DNA of 64,000 nucleotides from Rhizophagus clarus (GCA_015698045.1 BLAL01000206.1:992001-1056000); one strand, 5' to 3'; shown: positions 36,529 to 49,965, counted from the stretch's first letter. Numbers and translations are program-made. Notes: generated by a model from the sequence alone, not told the origin.

Positions 36529-37866
36529 TTATAACAATCGTACAACATAAGAAGCTATCTTTTTAGCGCCCTCCATACCATCAGTAAAACTGAAATCGAG
36601 CTCTTTAGATTTTTCAAGACGCGAGGATCCAATGGAACCGGTATGGCGGATGAAAACCCAAGACGTTCCAGTCGTTACAATACCAACTATTGGCATTTCA
36701 TCGATGTTTTGTTTGCCTAACAACTGGATATCGGGAGAGAAATATGCACTTAGTATTATTTCAACTTCACAAAAGTAAATAAAACAACATTACCTCGATC
36801 GCACTATATATTTGTGCTAAGTTTTGCGCGATATCTTCATTAACATTATACAATTTTGCTTCCGTTATTAAAACAGAGAATTTTTTTTTTTTAACATAAT
36901 TGCATAATCCAACGAGCCATATCCACGGCTACCTTTAAGATCAACTTCCACCATTAATTTTGCTGTAGATTCATTTTTCTCTTTGACATGCTTAACTGCA
37001 TTAACCAAGAATACCGAAGTAAACTCTCGTGCTGTGGCTTCATTATTAACCGTTTCAAATACATATTGTTTATCCTAAATCTTCATCACTAAAAGGTGGG
37101 GATAATTGTGGAAGACTCTCTATGTCAAAATCACTTACTTCTATTTCAAGGATACTACTTTTACGGCTATAAAGTTTTTGTAAAACATCTTCGATCTTCC
37201 AATCACTATATGCTTTTCGGAATTTGATTTGAACTTTCAATTCACGTCCCTCTTCTTTATTAGGTTTTGTTCTATTCAATAGGTTATCAAATTCAAATGC
37301 ATCTTCAAATTTCTTTTTGACTTGTATCTTCAAAATAATTTTCACTATCTTTATTATATGCTAAACCCCTAAAATCTCTTTAGCTTTTTTTTGTAATATT
37401 CTGAAGGAACCACTGTAATGTGGAATTTCGCAAACCTCCTTATGTTGCACATGTCTAAGTTTTACTATAACTGCAAAGACAGAGTGTTAGACATTATAGG
37501 AAAGAAAATTAAGAAACACAATTTTACTTACTACTAGAATTAGACAAAAGGTAACGAACAACAAGTGGATTTTTGACTTTTGCTGTCTTAGCCAGAATTT
37601 GGAGGTCTGTATCTGGGTAAATGTGCATGTTGTTACTGTCTAAGAATATGATATTTCGTTTTTTTTACATTCTTTAATACGTCAAACTCTTTAATGAGAA
37701 TTTCTTTGAAATTACTCAAGTTCTTAACGTAATTTATGTCAGCTGTCAACTCTACTGGTTCTTGTGAACCTTCGAGAAATATCCATATTTCTACTATAAT
37801 AGAGTTTGAATTCGAATAACCAGAAACTAGAGGATGATTTTTGGGGGAAACTGGCGTTCTATACAT
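36529..37866 (-). pseudogene. Crinkler-like effector with PD-(D/E)XK-type nuclease domain, frameshifted
   Basis: Four minus-strand exons can be traced: 37866-37532, 37470-37139, 37074-36794, 36723-36529, with GTAAGT-type donors. The N-terminal part (SIIVEIWIFLEG, later LQILAKTAKVKNPLVVRYLL) looks ubiquitin-like, as in crinkler headers. The C-terminal part has MVEVDLKGSRGYGSLDYAI followed by LITEAK, a D...ExK pattern typical of restriction-fold nucleases, then GIVTTGTSWVFIRHT. The frame breaks at an A8 run (37666-37673 region), at a TAG in exon 2 after KAKEILGV, and at an A12 run in exon 3 (36891-36902). Two of the breaks are in homopolymers, so assembly error is possible, but the TAG argues for true decay. 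The family assignment is from remembered patterns. Confidence 0.55.
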
Positions 37867-39121
37867 TCAAACTCGGACATTTTTTTTTATGGCTAACTTT
37901 ACTGGAGATCACTACCTTAAGTTGATTAGAGTAAACCAAGATAACTATATATATTTCTGCGAGGAAATTTATTGCAGAGAAGACAAGAGATAAAACGAAT
38001 AAAAAATTAATAACAAGGCAATATTTTTTTTTTGTAAAAAAAAAATTAAGAGCAAAAGTGATTTTTTTTTATAAAAAATTAAGAACGATGCGACTTTTTT
38101 TTTAAAAGAAAATGATGGTATATATATATATATATATATATGAAAATAAAATGTAACGCGGTGACTACTATTTCACAGTATGACTAAGTTGTTGCATCAA
38201 GAAATATTCGGAGAAAAGATTTTTAATTAATATCATTTTACTAAATAATTGTAATATATTATTCATAATTAGGAATTGCGTTAGCATGAAACATTTACTT
38301 TATTATTCCAATAATTTATGATCCATAAATTAGGACTATGCTTCATTTAAAAAATCACTTTTTTAATACGAATTCTAATGTGGGAGATAACATTCAACAT
38401 TACATGATGTTTCCTCATGATTTATTTGTGAAGAAAATTATAGATAATGATCCTGAAAAAAGCCAATTGTTTAATGAATTTAAAATTTTTTGAAAATAGT
38501 GAATAATAGAGTAAGAAGAAGAAAAAAGAAATCCTATTCATATTTTTCGATTTTTATAGAGAATGAGATTATAAATAATAAAATTTAAATAAAGCTCGAC
38601 GGGAAATTTTACAATTTAATTTACACAGCTATTTACTTTCCTACTAATACGTACCCTATTTTAAATTTTTTTTTATATGACAACTTGTCAGAGTTATAAA
38701 AAAAGTATTAATAAGGACAAACTTTGATCCAACTTTTTTTTTTTTTAAAAACTTTTTTTTTTACGCACCAGTATCTTACTCAAAAACGTTTAAATTGAAT
38801 AGTATTCCTGCTAAAATAAAATAGTAATTCGCTTTTACATATCTGATATGAAATAATTCGTAAAAGTACCTATATTTTTATTATAATACAAATTAAGATC
38901 TCATTCTTTATTTTGAATTATTAAAATTATTAGTTTACAAAAAGATAAAGATCTAAATAAAATACAGGCATAATAAAAAAACAATTACTTTAAAGATATA
39001 CAATAAATAATATAAGCCGATAAAAAAAAAAAAATAATAAATCATAACGCCCTCATTTTTGAATTCCCCCTCATAAAAAAAAACGATTGTTAAATAAGGA
39101 AAATTTCTAAAATAAAAATTA
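37867..39121. other. Intergenic, with (AT)n microsatellite
   Basis: Contains an (AT)n run at about 38119-38141 and several A/T homopolymers. A 51-codon plus-strand frame at 38338-38493 is mentioned under rejections. 38880-39121 is the 3' flank of the BEACH-family gene. No BEACH or WD40 coding sequence was found here on either strand. Confidence 0.45.
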
Positions 39122-42100
39122 TTATACAAACTCATTTCCATCTATAGGAGCTAAATCTTTATAGTCTTTTATCAAATTATCACGAATTTTAAATAATCCT
39201 GAAGATTTCATACTAGTTCGTATAGTAGAATTATTATGACATGCTAATATATTTATTGTACTTGCAAAATGACGTCGAACTGACGTGGTTGTAATTAAAA
39301 TCTGTTGTTGATGACTTTGAAATGGATTATTGTTGGAATTAGTTATAGGTGAATAAGGTGGAGAAGGTGGCATCGAAATAGGTTGACTTGTATTGATGAT
39401 AAGATTTGATTTACAAGATTGTGATGATGATGAATTTGAAATGTTTTTACGAAGATGATCATCAAGGTATCGAAATAAGATTCCGAGATTTCTAAAAACA
39501 TAACTTGAGATTTCTGTATTAACATTGGGATTCTTATCAAAATATGAAAGAAGAATGTCAATAAGTCGAAGCATAAATTCTTCTGAATCATTTTTATTCG
39601 AGGAATTTTGTGTTGTAATTAATGCGCCCTTAGTTTTTGCTGTGATAGAATTCTTACGCGAAACATCAAATACCATCATTTTCTGTATAATAGTATCGAT
39701 CATTGTAAGTATACGTTGACTATAAATGGTGCTTTCCGTAATTTTTGACCTTTCTCGTAGAAAATTTATGATCCATTCTAACCAATTTTGTTCCCATAAA
39801 CATCTCATATTATCAGGTGTCAAAATTCTTTTTATATCAGCTAATACTTGAAATACAAGTTCAGAATTTTCGGATATCTTAAGTAAATCAAATATTAAAC
39901 TTATAGTTTCGGGATATATTAATTCTTCGGTATTCTTATTCATTGATCGAGAGATACTATCTTCTGAACTTCGAGGCGAAGATCGTTTTAATATAGGCCT
40001 ATCCAACATTGTTGAAGAACAATTTTTAAATTCTGGATCACAATAATAAAATTTTATTCCGACTCCTATTAAAACTTGCGTAAATTCTAATGAAAGTTGA
40101 TGCATTACTAAATATAATCTCATCATCTCAAATCCGTTAATTTTGTTAAGAATTCCTCTACTATGTTTAACATTTGAACTCATTAAAATTCCCATCATTT
40201 TAAGAATTGTAATACGCAATTTTTCATTAGGAGCTTCAAGGAATGGCATCAAAAGAGATAGACCTTTCAATCCACGTATTTTTTCAACAAGTTGTGCATC
40301 AAATGTCATATTCTTATAAATCATGCAAATAATATCACATTTAAGTTCAACGTTCGTCCATTTGTCTTTTTCCAAATATTTAAATAGTTTTGTTAGTTCT
40401 TCAACACTTAAATCCAAAATCATTATTTCAAGTACCCGCATTATAAACGGTTGGAGTGATGTAGGAAGGTTATCAATAAGATCAAATAAAATGACCACAC
40501 CGAGGTTATTACGCCACGTTTTAAGGTTTTCTGGCACATCAACCAACATGTCCATTAAAATTCGTACCACTGGTAATTGTACAGATTCTTTACAATTTGT
40601 TAAAATATCGATAACAACATTCAGAGGATCAATGTTTGTAATGAAAATTTGATCATTTTTTGTGACACCATCACTAACTATATCAAATAACACATTAAAA
40701 TGTTCAGGACATAAAATGTTATGATCTCTACTCAAAGATTGACGAATCATATCAAACCCATTTTTTTCTGTGAACTTTGCAACATTCTGCGGACTTTTAT
40801 AAAGTAAATTTGATATTGTACGAAGACCAATCAATTGTAGTTGAGGATCCATATCTAAAATTTGGAAACAATTTTCTATTCCTCCGGTTTGTTCAATTAT
40901 GTCTTTCATAGAACGAGTAGCATGTACAGAACAACCTCCTTCCATTTTCCCACTTGTCTTTGTAAAATCCATTGAATCCGAATTTCTTCGAGATTTATCA
41001 TTTTCAATCATAGATTTTTGTTCGTTGCTCAGGTACGTTTGCGGATGAATGGCCATCACTTCTTTATTTTCTACGCCAAGTAAACGATAATTCTTAGAAT
41101 AAGCTGGACCTTTATTGAAAATTTTTTCTGATATTGCTTCATCCCAAAGTCCTCTAAATAAATAAATGGAACCAATTTGTCCATAAAAATAACTATTGAT
41201 TGCAGATTTTGATTCGTTGCTAGTAGGATAAACTTTCTTTCCACGACGTCCAATAACAGCGACAATTTTTTCTTTTCCTGTCATCTTTGGATAATTAAAC
41301 ATATTATATGATTGTACCATAGATCCATCAACAATCAATGATGTGCTATCTTTTGAATGAACAAATACGACATGATGCCAAATTCCAATTTCTTGGAAAT
41401 CGAAACCGTCAAAAACGAAATCTTCCGGCGGTAAAGGAAAGTGCTGCGTTCGAACACAGAGACAATACCTGTTCGACCTGTCCATATGTTTAAAATAAAG
41501 TTCAAAAGTCGTGTTTGTCCCTGATTTATCTTCATAGCATAATAACCCAGTCTCATCTTCGAAGAAAGCGGTAACTTTAATCCACATGCTAAGCGTGTAA
41601 CCATTCTTCATACTAGGAAATTTATCCAAAGGAGCAGTTTGTACCACACCATCAACCCCATTGAAATTAAAATAACAAGATGGATCCATTCTTTCGGATA
41701 TTCGTTCAATTGAATAAATCATCTGCATTTGTATTTCACGAATAAAGAAAGGATCAATTTTAATTGTTGAATTTCTAGGAGAAGGTAAAGATTGTGAACT
41801 AGCAATTGATTTTCTGTGTGATCCTCCATCCAAAAAATGTCCAAACATACTAAGAGGATCAAATGCTGCTTCAAATAACAATGAAACATCAGAGTTTGTG
41901 ATGTCATATGCTCCTAATGCAGGTATTAAATCCACATACGATGGTGAATGTTGTTTAAGAAGTTCCAAGTCGTTTGTACATTTGCCTTTTACGAACAAAA
42001 CTTCCATAACAAATTTCAAAGCACCATTAGCACATAAAAGTTCTTTATTACGTGGATTAACCTCCATCAACATCATTAATAAATTAAAAAAGTAATGTTG

Positions 42101-45100
42101 TAACTTATCATCATTTCCATCTGCAATATTATAAAGAAGTTTTAAAGCCATCATTGCAGCATCTGAATCTCGAAAAATAATCCCTGCCCAATTTCGAAGT
42201 TTATCGTTAATTGCTGGAGAATTTAACTTGACGGCATTAGAATTTAAACCAAATCCACCTAAATTGCGGGAATTACTTCGTTTTCGAGTTGCATGCTTGT
42301 TCTGTTGATCAATCATTTCTTCAGTTTTAAGTCGATCAACGGGGGATAATGTAGGACTTAGAAGTTGCATGCTACCTCTAGAAACTGTATCAAGGTTACC
42401 AACTGACGATTCAGGACCAAAATTACTCGATAAAGATATTCTAGATGTATTATTAGAATTATTTATTACACCATTATCATCGGGGATATTATTAAGAGAT
42501 GACGATGATGAGCCATTTTTAGCGTTCCCTTCATAAAAACTCGTCGAATTCGAAAGTGAAACTTGGCTGCCTACAGTTGCACGGCTGCTATTACGTTCGT
42601 GTCCTTGTTTTTTGCTACTTATAAAAATATTAAGTAAATAAAAATCTAATAACATAAAAAAAATATTCTCCTTTAATACCTTTGTTTATTAAATCCAACA
42701 TGTCTTTTTTGCGTGAACGGAAGTAATTCTGTAAATAATGGGGTTGGATCTAACAATCCTGAAATAAAAGGCATAATATCACTACTGATCAAAAATGGAT
42801 CAGCTGTCACAGGACACTGGGATAAAGATTGTCCGATACTTCCAATTGTCGCAACTTCAAGAACAATCTCACAACATGTCCTTGTAAGGGAAAAAGTTGA
42901 TAAATATTATTAATTTTTAATACATACATACGCATATATAATCATACTTACTTGTCAATAGGTGTTACTGAAGAAAGGATTAGTTCTAAAAAACCATCAT
43001 ATCCAAATAGATTTCCTAATAATTGCTGCACGCCTTCATAACCAGCAAAAAAATCACCAACAGTTACAAGAGCAGCGGATGCAACACTAGAATCTTGTGT
43101 ATGACTTATTATTCCCAACATAACTTCTAAACCACCAAATTCTCCGAATAGCTGTTTTGCTTTATCACTCTTACGGAGTACAGAAGATACAACGTTGCAA
43201 ACTTTCGTCTGGAGCCACGGAAAAGTGGCTCGTTTTGGACGTTGAAGTGAATTACAAAGATTTTTTGGATTTAATAATGAGTTTACACGTGAGATAACCG
43301 GAGTTTTGCTACTTGCAATGGAATTTACTTCAGTATCGTCAGAAGAAGATATAGTGATATTCGCGAGGATATATTTTGTTAACTTTATCATCCACTATTT
43401 TTAAAATAAATATCCATTTTTTTTTTTAATTAAATTAATCATTAATGACAAATATAAAGACATACAAGATATTTAGACGATAATTTTAAACATACCTTGA
43501 CACTTTCAATACAATCCAAACCACAAACCATATATTCTCTCAATAACCAAAGAGCCATATCTGCAACCATTACATCTTCTTCTAATCCAAGATAATCCTT
43601 CTTAGTAGACAATTCTTGAGTGTCATCTGTTACGTATTCTACACATGCGCTAGAAAGAACTATAGCATCATGGAGTGTTTCGAATCCTTGTAAAGCTTCA
43701 AAGAGCTCCATATTTCTTCCTGTGGCATCAACCAATAATCCAATGATATGTAAAAGAAGAAGATTCTGTTCAGCAATCAGTACTCGTTCAAATTCATTCA
43801 AAGTTACGTCCGTTTTAGTTTCAGAGTTTAAGCGTGTATTTAAGTCTGAAGCCAAACCATCAAACTCACACATCTGAAATATATCTCTTATGAATTGCAA
43901 GTATATGCTCAAAAAATTTTTCTCAACATCTTTATAACGACTAAGAAGGTCAGTCAATAAACGCGAAACGCTACGCAATATGATATTAACAACAATAGAT
44001 CTTGATGGTAAGCTAATCTCCATTAATATACGTGTATATTCCTATTAATTGTAATACATATTGAATTAGTCTCAAGTTTACCTATGAAAATTTAGATTTA
44101 TTTTCATTTAACTTACTTTCAGTATATAAGAATTGTTATCACTTAAAATAGTGGCCATATATTCCAATAGCCTTGTTACAGCTACTAAATAACGATACAC
44201 TGGATTTAGATCAACAGTTTGCGCGACTGGAGATCCGGCAGAAAATAATGACGGCGAATTTGGATCTATCACCGTTTTATCATATCTTATATCGGAAAAA
44301 GTTTCTAAGCTTGTTTGAGACAATTCCCCCAATTTCAATGTTCGGCAAAGATCATTAATATCTCCATTCGCATGAATTGCAGAATTCAGCATCGTCATCA
44401 AAAGATCCACTCCACCAACTTTCCATGCAGCAACAGCATTAAGACAATTTATCGTAATTAAGTCTTGAATACAATTAAGAGCGTGTTGTCTTATATCAAG
44501 CTGAGAAGAAAAGACCATCGTACGGAATATAAGATTTAGAGCATCAACGTTGCCAACAATCTTTAAAATGGGAAAAAGTGAAAGTGAGTAATTATTGATT
44601 TAAATATATGTAAATTTAAATTTATTTTCTTAATTTTTTCTTACCATATCTTCGTTGCCGTCAAGACTAGTTATAAAGAAAACATTAAAACAGTCTTTAA
44701 GAAAACTTTCACGTTCTCCCACTCCACCTTCCAGAACTTGATCAAGCGCTTTAAGCATAGTTGTATAACCATCCATTTTTCGAAATTCGGCCTGATTTGC
44801 CGTATTATGAAACAACAATTTGCAAATGGTCTCTATTATGTCTAACTTTGATATAGTTGTCACACCTGAATGAGATACGCCTTCAGATAATATGCTAGTT
44901 AAAGATCGAAGAGCACCTTGAACGCGCATATATTCCTAAAATGGAACGTATTAGCCTACGAGATAACAAAAGAAAAACTTCGCGGAAAAAAATTTTAAAA
45001 TTATACCTTTAACATATCTGAGTTATTACCATTAATATTAAATTCTTTAAATGAAATCGATGAATTTTCTGTGCTTTCATTCGTTGCAACAGATGAGACG

Positions 45101-45849
45101 CTTGTTTCAGAATATTTATCAACTTCATTATCCGAACACCTCTTATCACTACCACTAGTATCTGTTAAAGATGAAGTGTCATCCTCATCTTCTAGACATG
45201 GTGATGATAAAACATTATCGTTATCATTAGATAAATTACTTTCGTTTTCGCTGACTAATATATTTGAATTGTCCTTTTCTAACACATCATTTTGATGACT
45301 GGATGATTCTTGATTCGAATGAATTAAATTAAAACGCGGTATTATAGATGTTATTTTATCTGATGTAGGTATGAAAGAAATTCTAAACCATTTTTTAAAA
45401 AAATATGAATATAATTTTTTTTGAAATATGTGTGTGAGTAAAATTTAAAAATTTACACACCTTCTGTCAAGACCTAACTTCCTTTTATCGTTAAGACTAT
45501 CACCATGATTAACCATAATTTCGCTTGCAAGTGCATGCAAATTCGGAAATACTCTCCCAAGTTCCGTAAATATCAATTCACGCATTTCAGAAACCATGTT
45601 TGAAACTTTTTCTCCAACAAGGCTACCAAAGAAAGTATTTACATTGTCTCTTTCTTCTTCATTAAAATCAATAAAATGTTCATCACTTAATGTCATATTT
45701 ATGTCAACATTCCCATTGTCGTTAATATAACCACTACGACTTCTTGATATTCTTCTGCCAATATTTGAAATTCCTAAACCATTTCTCTAATTTATTATCA
45801 ATTCGGGTTATAAAAACAATATTAGATTAATCATTTTTTCTTTTTCTTT

Positions 45850-45880
<31 letters not shown>

Positions 45881-47123
45881 TTTTAACGTACCTGAATATC
45901 TTCGTCTCGAACTTCAAGAAAATGTTTTATAGTTCTAACAATTTCTGATGTTAACTCAGGATCATCTTCAATTAATAAACGTAAAATTTTTTTGAAACCT
46001 TGATGTCGGCCTATCTCAATTTTATTCCAATCATTTTCACCTAATGTACTAATAACTCTCAAAGTTAATTTTTTAGCCTCTATTGTATTTAATTTTTCCA
46101 ATAATAATAATATTCGATAAATTAAATTAGGTGTATTTGCAACTAATCGTCGATATTTTTCATCCTACGAGTTAATAACAAAAAAAAAAAAAAAAAATTA
46201 ATTTCGGATCTTAAATTATCTTAATAAAAATTATTATTTGTGAAGAATCGATCCGCGATATTTTGATGTTGATTAACAACAACTAACTAATAATTCTTTT
46301 TTACGGTAAGGTTTTCCCTCATCCAACATTACAACATTAAATTTTAATATTTAAGATCGCTTACTTTCAATATTAACTCAGCTACATTTAATGCTTTATT
46401 AACTAAATCGGCTACTCTTTCAACACCAGGATCTGGCTTTTCTTTGTTAACTTCCCTTTTTTAATAAATAAATTAATAAATAAATAAATAAATTTACATT
46501 AAATTTAAAATTACTTTTAAAATAAATTATAAGTATACATTACCGATCAATAGTATTAAGTAAATTCACTAATACTTCTGAACAATCACCGTATATTTTG
46601 TCTAATGAAAAATCAGTTGGTATAATAATTCCCGATGCGCTCCATTCTTTGTAAGCTTCTTGAAAAATATCAAGAAAATTTTCAAGTTTTTGAATCATTA
46701 ATTGAACATCACTAATATAAATTAAAGAAAAAAAAAATATTATTATTATTATTTTGTAATTCATAAAGTATAATATATAATGCATATTTCAAATATTTTG
46801 TTGTTTTTTTTTCTTTTAATGCAATTATTTTCAATGCGCATATACATTAAATTGCACCTTATGCTTGAATCTTGAACGCCCAACTCACAATCTAATTTAG
46901 TGAATATGATAGACAATAGGCAATTCTCATGTTAATTTTGTTGAATATCCAGCATTTGATTAATTCTTCCAACTAATTAATAAAATTATAATAAAGTAAT
47001 CTGAAAAATTTATCAATAATAACAGACTTACTCTTTATCTGAGACAGCAAGGTATTCCTGCCAACAATTTTGAATACGACGGTAGGTTCTGTGAATAGCC
47101 CATTTCTGCCGCAAAGTTGCCAT
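39122..47123 (-). CDS. BEACH-family scaffold protein lacking the BEACH module
   Basis: Twelve exons join in frame to about 2247 aa: 47123-47032, 46711-46544, 46455-46365, 46164-45892, 45786-45461, 45382-45007, 44935-44645, 44560-44117, 44041-43496, 43394-42952, 42880-42680, 42614-39122. The N-terminal 1000 residues are helical, armadillo-like (for example LLLLHIIGLLVDATGRNMEL). An acidic Ser/Asp-rich linker lies in the sixth exon. A concanavalin/LamG-like domain spans about 1395-1590 (CYFNFNGVDGVVQTAPLDKF, GYTLSMWIKV, GIWHHVVFVHS), and another armadillo-like block follows (GLRTISNLLYKSPQNV). This order matches neurobeachin/ALFY-type proteins, which act in vesicle traffic and autophagy. The family usually continues with PH, BEACH and WD40 domains; here a stop follows PIDGNEFV and no such module lies within 39 kb downstream on this strand. 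The start ATG is supported by the upstream T/A tract and the in-frame first exon. Confidence 0.8.
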
Positions 47124-47213
47124 TGCAAAAGTGATAGGCAACACGAATATTAATAAAATTGAAAAAGGGTCATCAGCAGATGGGAGATTGTGTTTTAAAA
47201 AGATTCCAAAACC

Positions 47214-47238
47214 TTTTTTTTTAAAAAAAAAAAAAAAA
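47214..47238 (-). promoter_or_regulatory. Putative core promoter of the BEACH-family gene
   Basis: On the minus strand T16 is joined to A9, about 99 nt before the ATG at 47123. It is the same arrangement as before the arrestin and alternative oxidase genes. Role inferred. Confidence 0.35.
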
Positions 47239-49103
47239 GAATCACTCTTTTAAATTTCACAAAATAAAAAACAATAAAAATAAAAGTGCAGTTCTTTGTA
47301 TGCAAGAATATTGTAATATCATATAATTTTTTTTTCCTGGTGATTTTATTTATCATCGAGATCACTTGCAGTATTATTTGCGGCTAAATTCCTATAATTT
47401 CTAAGATTGATTGGCTGAAATCTAAATAAATGGAAAAAATTTTGGCTTGTACGTGAGCCAAAATTAAGACAAGAACGAATAAGAAAAAAACCAATCCCTT
47501 CCAAATGGGATGACAAGTAAAAAAATTTTTTTTTTTGATAGGATGTGATACATAAAAAAAAAAAAAATTTTTTTTTTCGGGGAACGGGAACCATTACACA
47601 AATTTTTCGACGTAGCATATCCAAACTTCCAAATAAGGTTCTTTTTTTGAAGATATTGATCGCTCAAACTTTAAGGAACTAAATTCCAAAATCCCGAAAA
47701 AGAAATAAACAGATGGACAGATAAACATTAAAAATTAGCTTATGTAAAGTAAAGAAATCGATTTATTAAAGAATAAATCTTTCATTGTTTTTGTTATTTA
47801 TGTACAACTTATTTAAGTTTTCGATCTTACAGAAAAATTTGTGAAACAAACAAATGAATTCAAAAAACGTCAAGAATAATTAACTTACCTCCATTTTTAA
47901 TATTTTTAATAAAATAGATTATAAATCACTTCTATGAGCAAATTTCACATGATCTTTCATTATCTTTATTTTGCATATCTAAAATTTGTCCACATTTTGA
48001 GCTCTTATTTTTTTATGATTTCTGACGAAAATAATAAAGTAATTTATAACTAAAATAGGTTACATTCACTAATATTTCAAACAAACCAATCCCAAAATTT
48101 AAATAGTTAGTTATGAAATCATTTATCATTGATTCACTGCGAATGATCTCTTTTATGTTGTCCTCCTTCTCAAGAACTCTATTGTCCATCTAACTTATCA
48201 ACGTAGAAATCTATCCGCCACATTTAAAAACTCGCCCACGTGATATGACAAAAATGATCCTTCCCAATACCTGTGTACCGATTATAAAAAGCCACGATTA
48301 CTTTGATTTTTCAATCAATTTCAAATCCAAGATCAATTTCAAATCTAAGCGTTTCTCTTAAAATTTTCCCATTTAGTTCATTACACATTGCTGTGAGAAT
48401 TCTTCACAAATCTGGGGTACTATCAGTCGTAATTTAAAAATGATCGCTTATGAAGAAGCGCAGCAAAAAGGTTAGATATACCGGTAACATAAGCTAAATA
48501 AAATTTTGACTGCAGAGTGACCTATTCCGAACAAAGTTAAGATTGTTGTACAAGTTTAAAATGGGTATTATTATTTTAGTCAGACTTTCCGCTTAACGTT
48601 TATTAGATAAACGGAAACCGTCGAAGTCCGTCGCTTAATATGTCTATTATGCGATGAAATAAAATTGTTACAAAAAAATGTGTTATAAATGTAATAGAAA
48701 ATAGGCAGAAGGAAGGAAAATTGCATGGGTTAACCTAATGCAGTACAGTAAATATCCCTACGCTCACGCTCCGGACCAATTAATTCGCCTTTATTAAGGT
48801 TTGTAATTATAATTGTTAAAAACTTGATTAAAGAAACTAAAACGATTTGATCAAATGCGATTAACAAACGTGCCCACGCGTTTTTTTTTATCCTATTCTT
48901 CCAATTAGTGTTATCAATTATATTGACTTGTATTAAAAGAGCGGATCCAATCTTGTTCCAAATTTTTACAAGCATAAATTGTATAATCATTTAATCGATA
49001 AATTGTTAAGTTTCCTTCACTTTACTATTTTCCGTATCCCTAAATTTTATAATTGATTAGTTTTCTTATTCCTTAACAATAAAATAATTGATTTTGATAA
49101 TAT
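47239..49103. other. Intergenic region between minus-strand genes
   Basis: Contains several poly-T/poly-A blocks (47520-47580). Near 48282 a TATA-like word (GATTATAAAAAG) precedes ATGATCGCTTATGAAGAAGC at 48439 by about 155 nt; this reads MIAYEEAQQKG and then stops. It could be the first exon of a plus-strand gene or a remnant, but I find no continuation. A minus-strand frame at 48730-48990 lacks coding character. Confidence 0.35.
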
Positions 49104-49856
49104 TTACCAATGTTTCTCCTCATCATTAGGAATAAAAGGTTCGCTATTATATAATAATATGGGTTTACTTTCATTACAAGCATCATTTTTAAAAAATTTC
49201 TCAGTAATTTCAAAACCATTCAAAAATTTTTCACAAGATTTATTCCACATAAAACTTTTATAACTTTCTCCATCATTTATCACAGAAACTATAATTAATG
49301 GATAAGGAGAAGTCTTAAATCTAACGATTGCCTTTTGACTAAATCCAGATTTTGAAGACAATATACCTAAAGTATTTTCTGATTCAACTCCCAAAACTCC
49401 TTCTAATTCTCTAACTGAACATGGTGGACATTTACTTGATTTATTTTTACATTGCCCTACTAGATTTAATAATTGACCATTTGGTAATTTCCATCTACCT
49501 CTAAAATCTATTCCAGAATCATTTGCTCCTCCTACTCTTTTTGATGTTATACCAAAATTTTTTTGTAAGCATGACATTGTTTCATACTCATATAATGTAC
49601 CTTTATATACATATGATTCAAGATTTTGATCTTTTATTGATAAAAAACTTTCCAAATCTTTATGTTCTTTTTTCTGCGCTTTTGGCTCTTTCAGGAGAAA
49701 TTTCTGCTGACGCTTGAAAAATCCAGGTTGATAACATTTTTGTTGATTATTCTTTACCGATAATATAAAATTTCTTGAACAAAACTTATTTCCAACACAA
49801 CTTTTACTTATAAATACTAATGATTTTGTACCTAATGAAAATATTCTTTTATTCAT
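49104..49856 (-). CDS. Rrg7-like mitochondrial restriction-endonuclease-fold protein
   Basis: A single-exon gene of 250 aa from the ATG at 49854-49856; the frame is open further upstream, but that part is low-complexity Leu/Arg/Tyr from a CGTTTGTTAC repeat. The N-terminus MNKRIFSLGTKSLVFISKS is basic and Ser-rich, like a mitochondrial presequence. The central part has TLYEYETMSCLQ (about 87-98), then GGANDSGIDFRGRW with the Asp at about 117, and VGQCKN at about 133-138. This is an E...D...QxK arrangement of the PD-(D/E)XK fold, the pattern of fungal Rrg7/DUF2034 proteins. Yeast Rrg7 is needed for respiratory growth and mitochondrial genome maintenance; its exact chemistry is not known to me. 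The assignment rests on motifs. Confidence 0.7.
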   Translation of the reverse strand: MNKRIFSLGTKSLVFISKSCVGNKFCSRNFILSVKNNQQKCYQPGFFKRQQKFLLKEPKAQKKEHKDLESFLSIKDQNLESYVYKGTLYEYETMSCLQKNFGITSKRVGGANDSGIDFRGRWKLPNGQLLNLVGQCKNKSSKCPPCSVRELEGVLGVESENTLGILSSKSGFSQKAIVRFKTSPYPLIIVSVINDGESYKSFMWNKSCEKFLNGFEITEKFFKNDACNESKPILLYNSEPFIPNDEEKHW

Positions 49857-49865
49857 TTTGTAATA

Positions 49866-49965
49866 AAAACGAAAGTATAATAACAAACGAAAGTACAGCA
49901 ACCGTAACAAACGTAACAAACGAAAATGTAATAAGCGTAGTATAACAAACGAAAAATGTAGTAAA
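49866..49965. repeat. Short repeat of AACGAAAGTA/ACAAACG words
   Basis: About 100 bp upstream of the Rrg7-like gene in which (G)TAACAAACG(AAA) recurs seven or eight times with drift. It creates the open but implausible N-terminal extension on the minus strand. Confidence 0.5.

Noticed and set aside
38338..38493. 51-codon plus-strand frame reading MLHLKNHFFNTNSNVGDN...
   Set aside because: Residue mix is plausible, but there is no supporting context; it could be a relic but cannot be supported.
49857..49919. N-terminal extension of the Rrg7-like protein to 49919
   Set aside because: The extra 21 residues come from a short Leu/Arg/Tyr-coding repeat; the internal ATG at 49856 gives a normal mitochondrial presequence.
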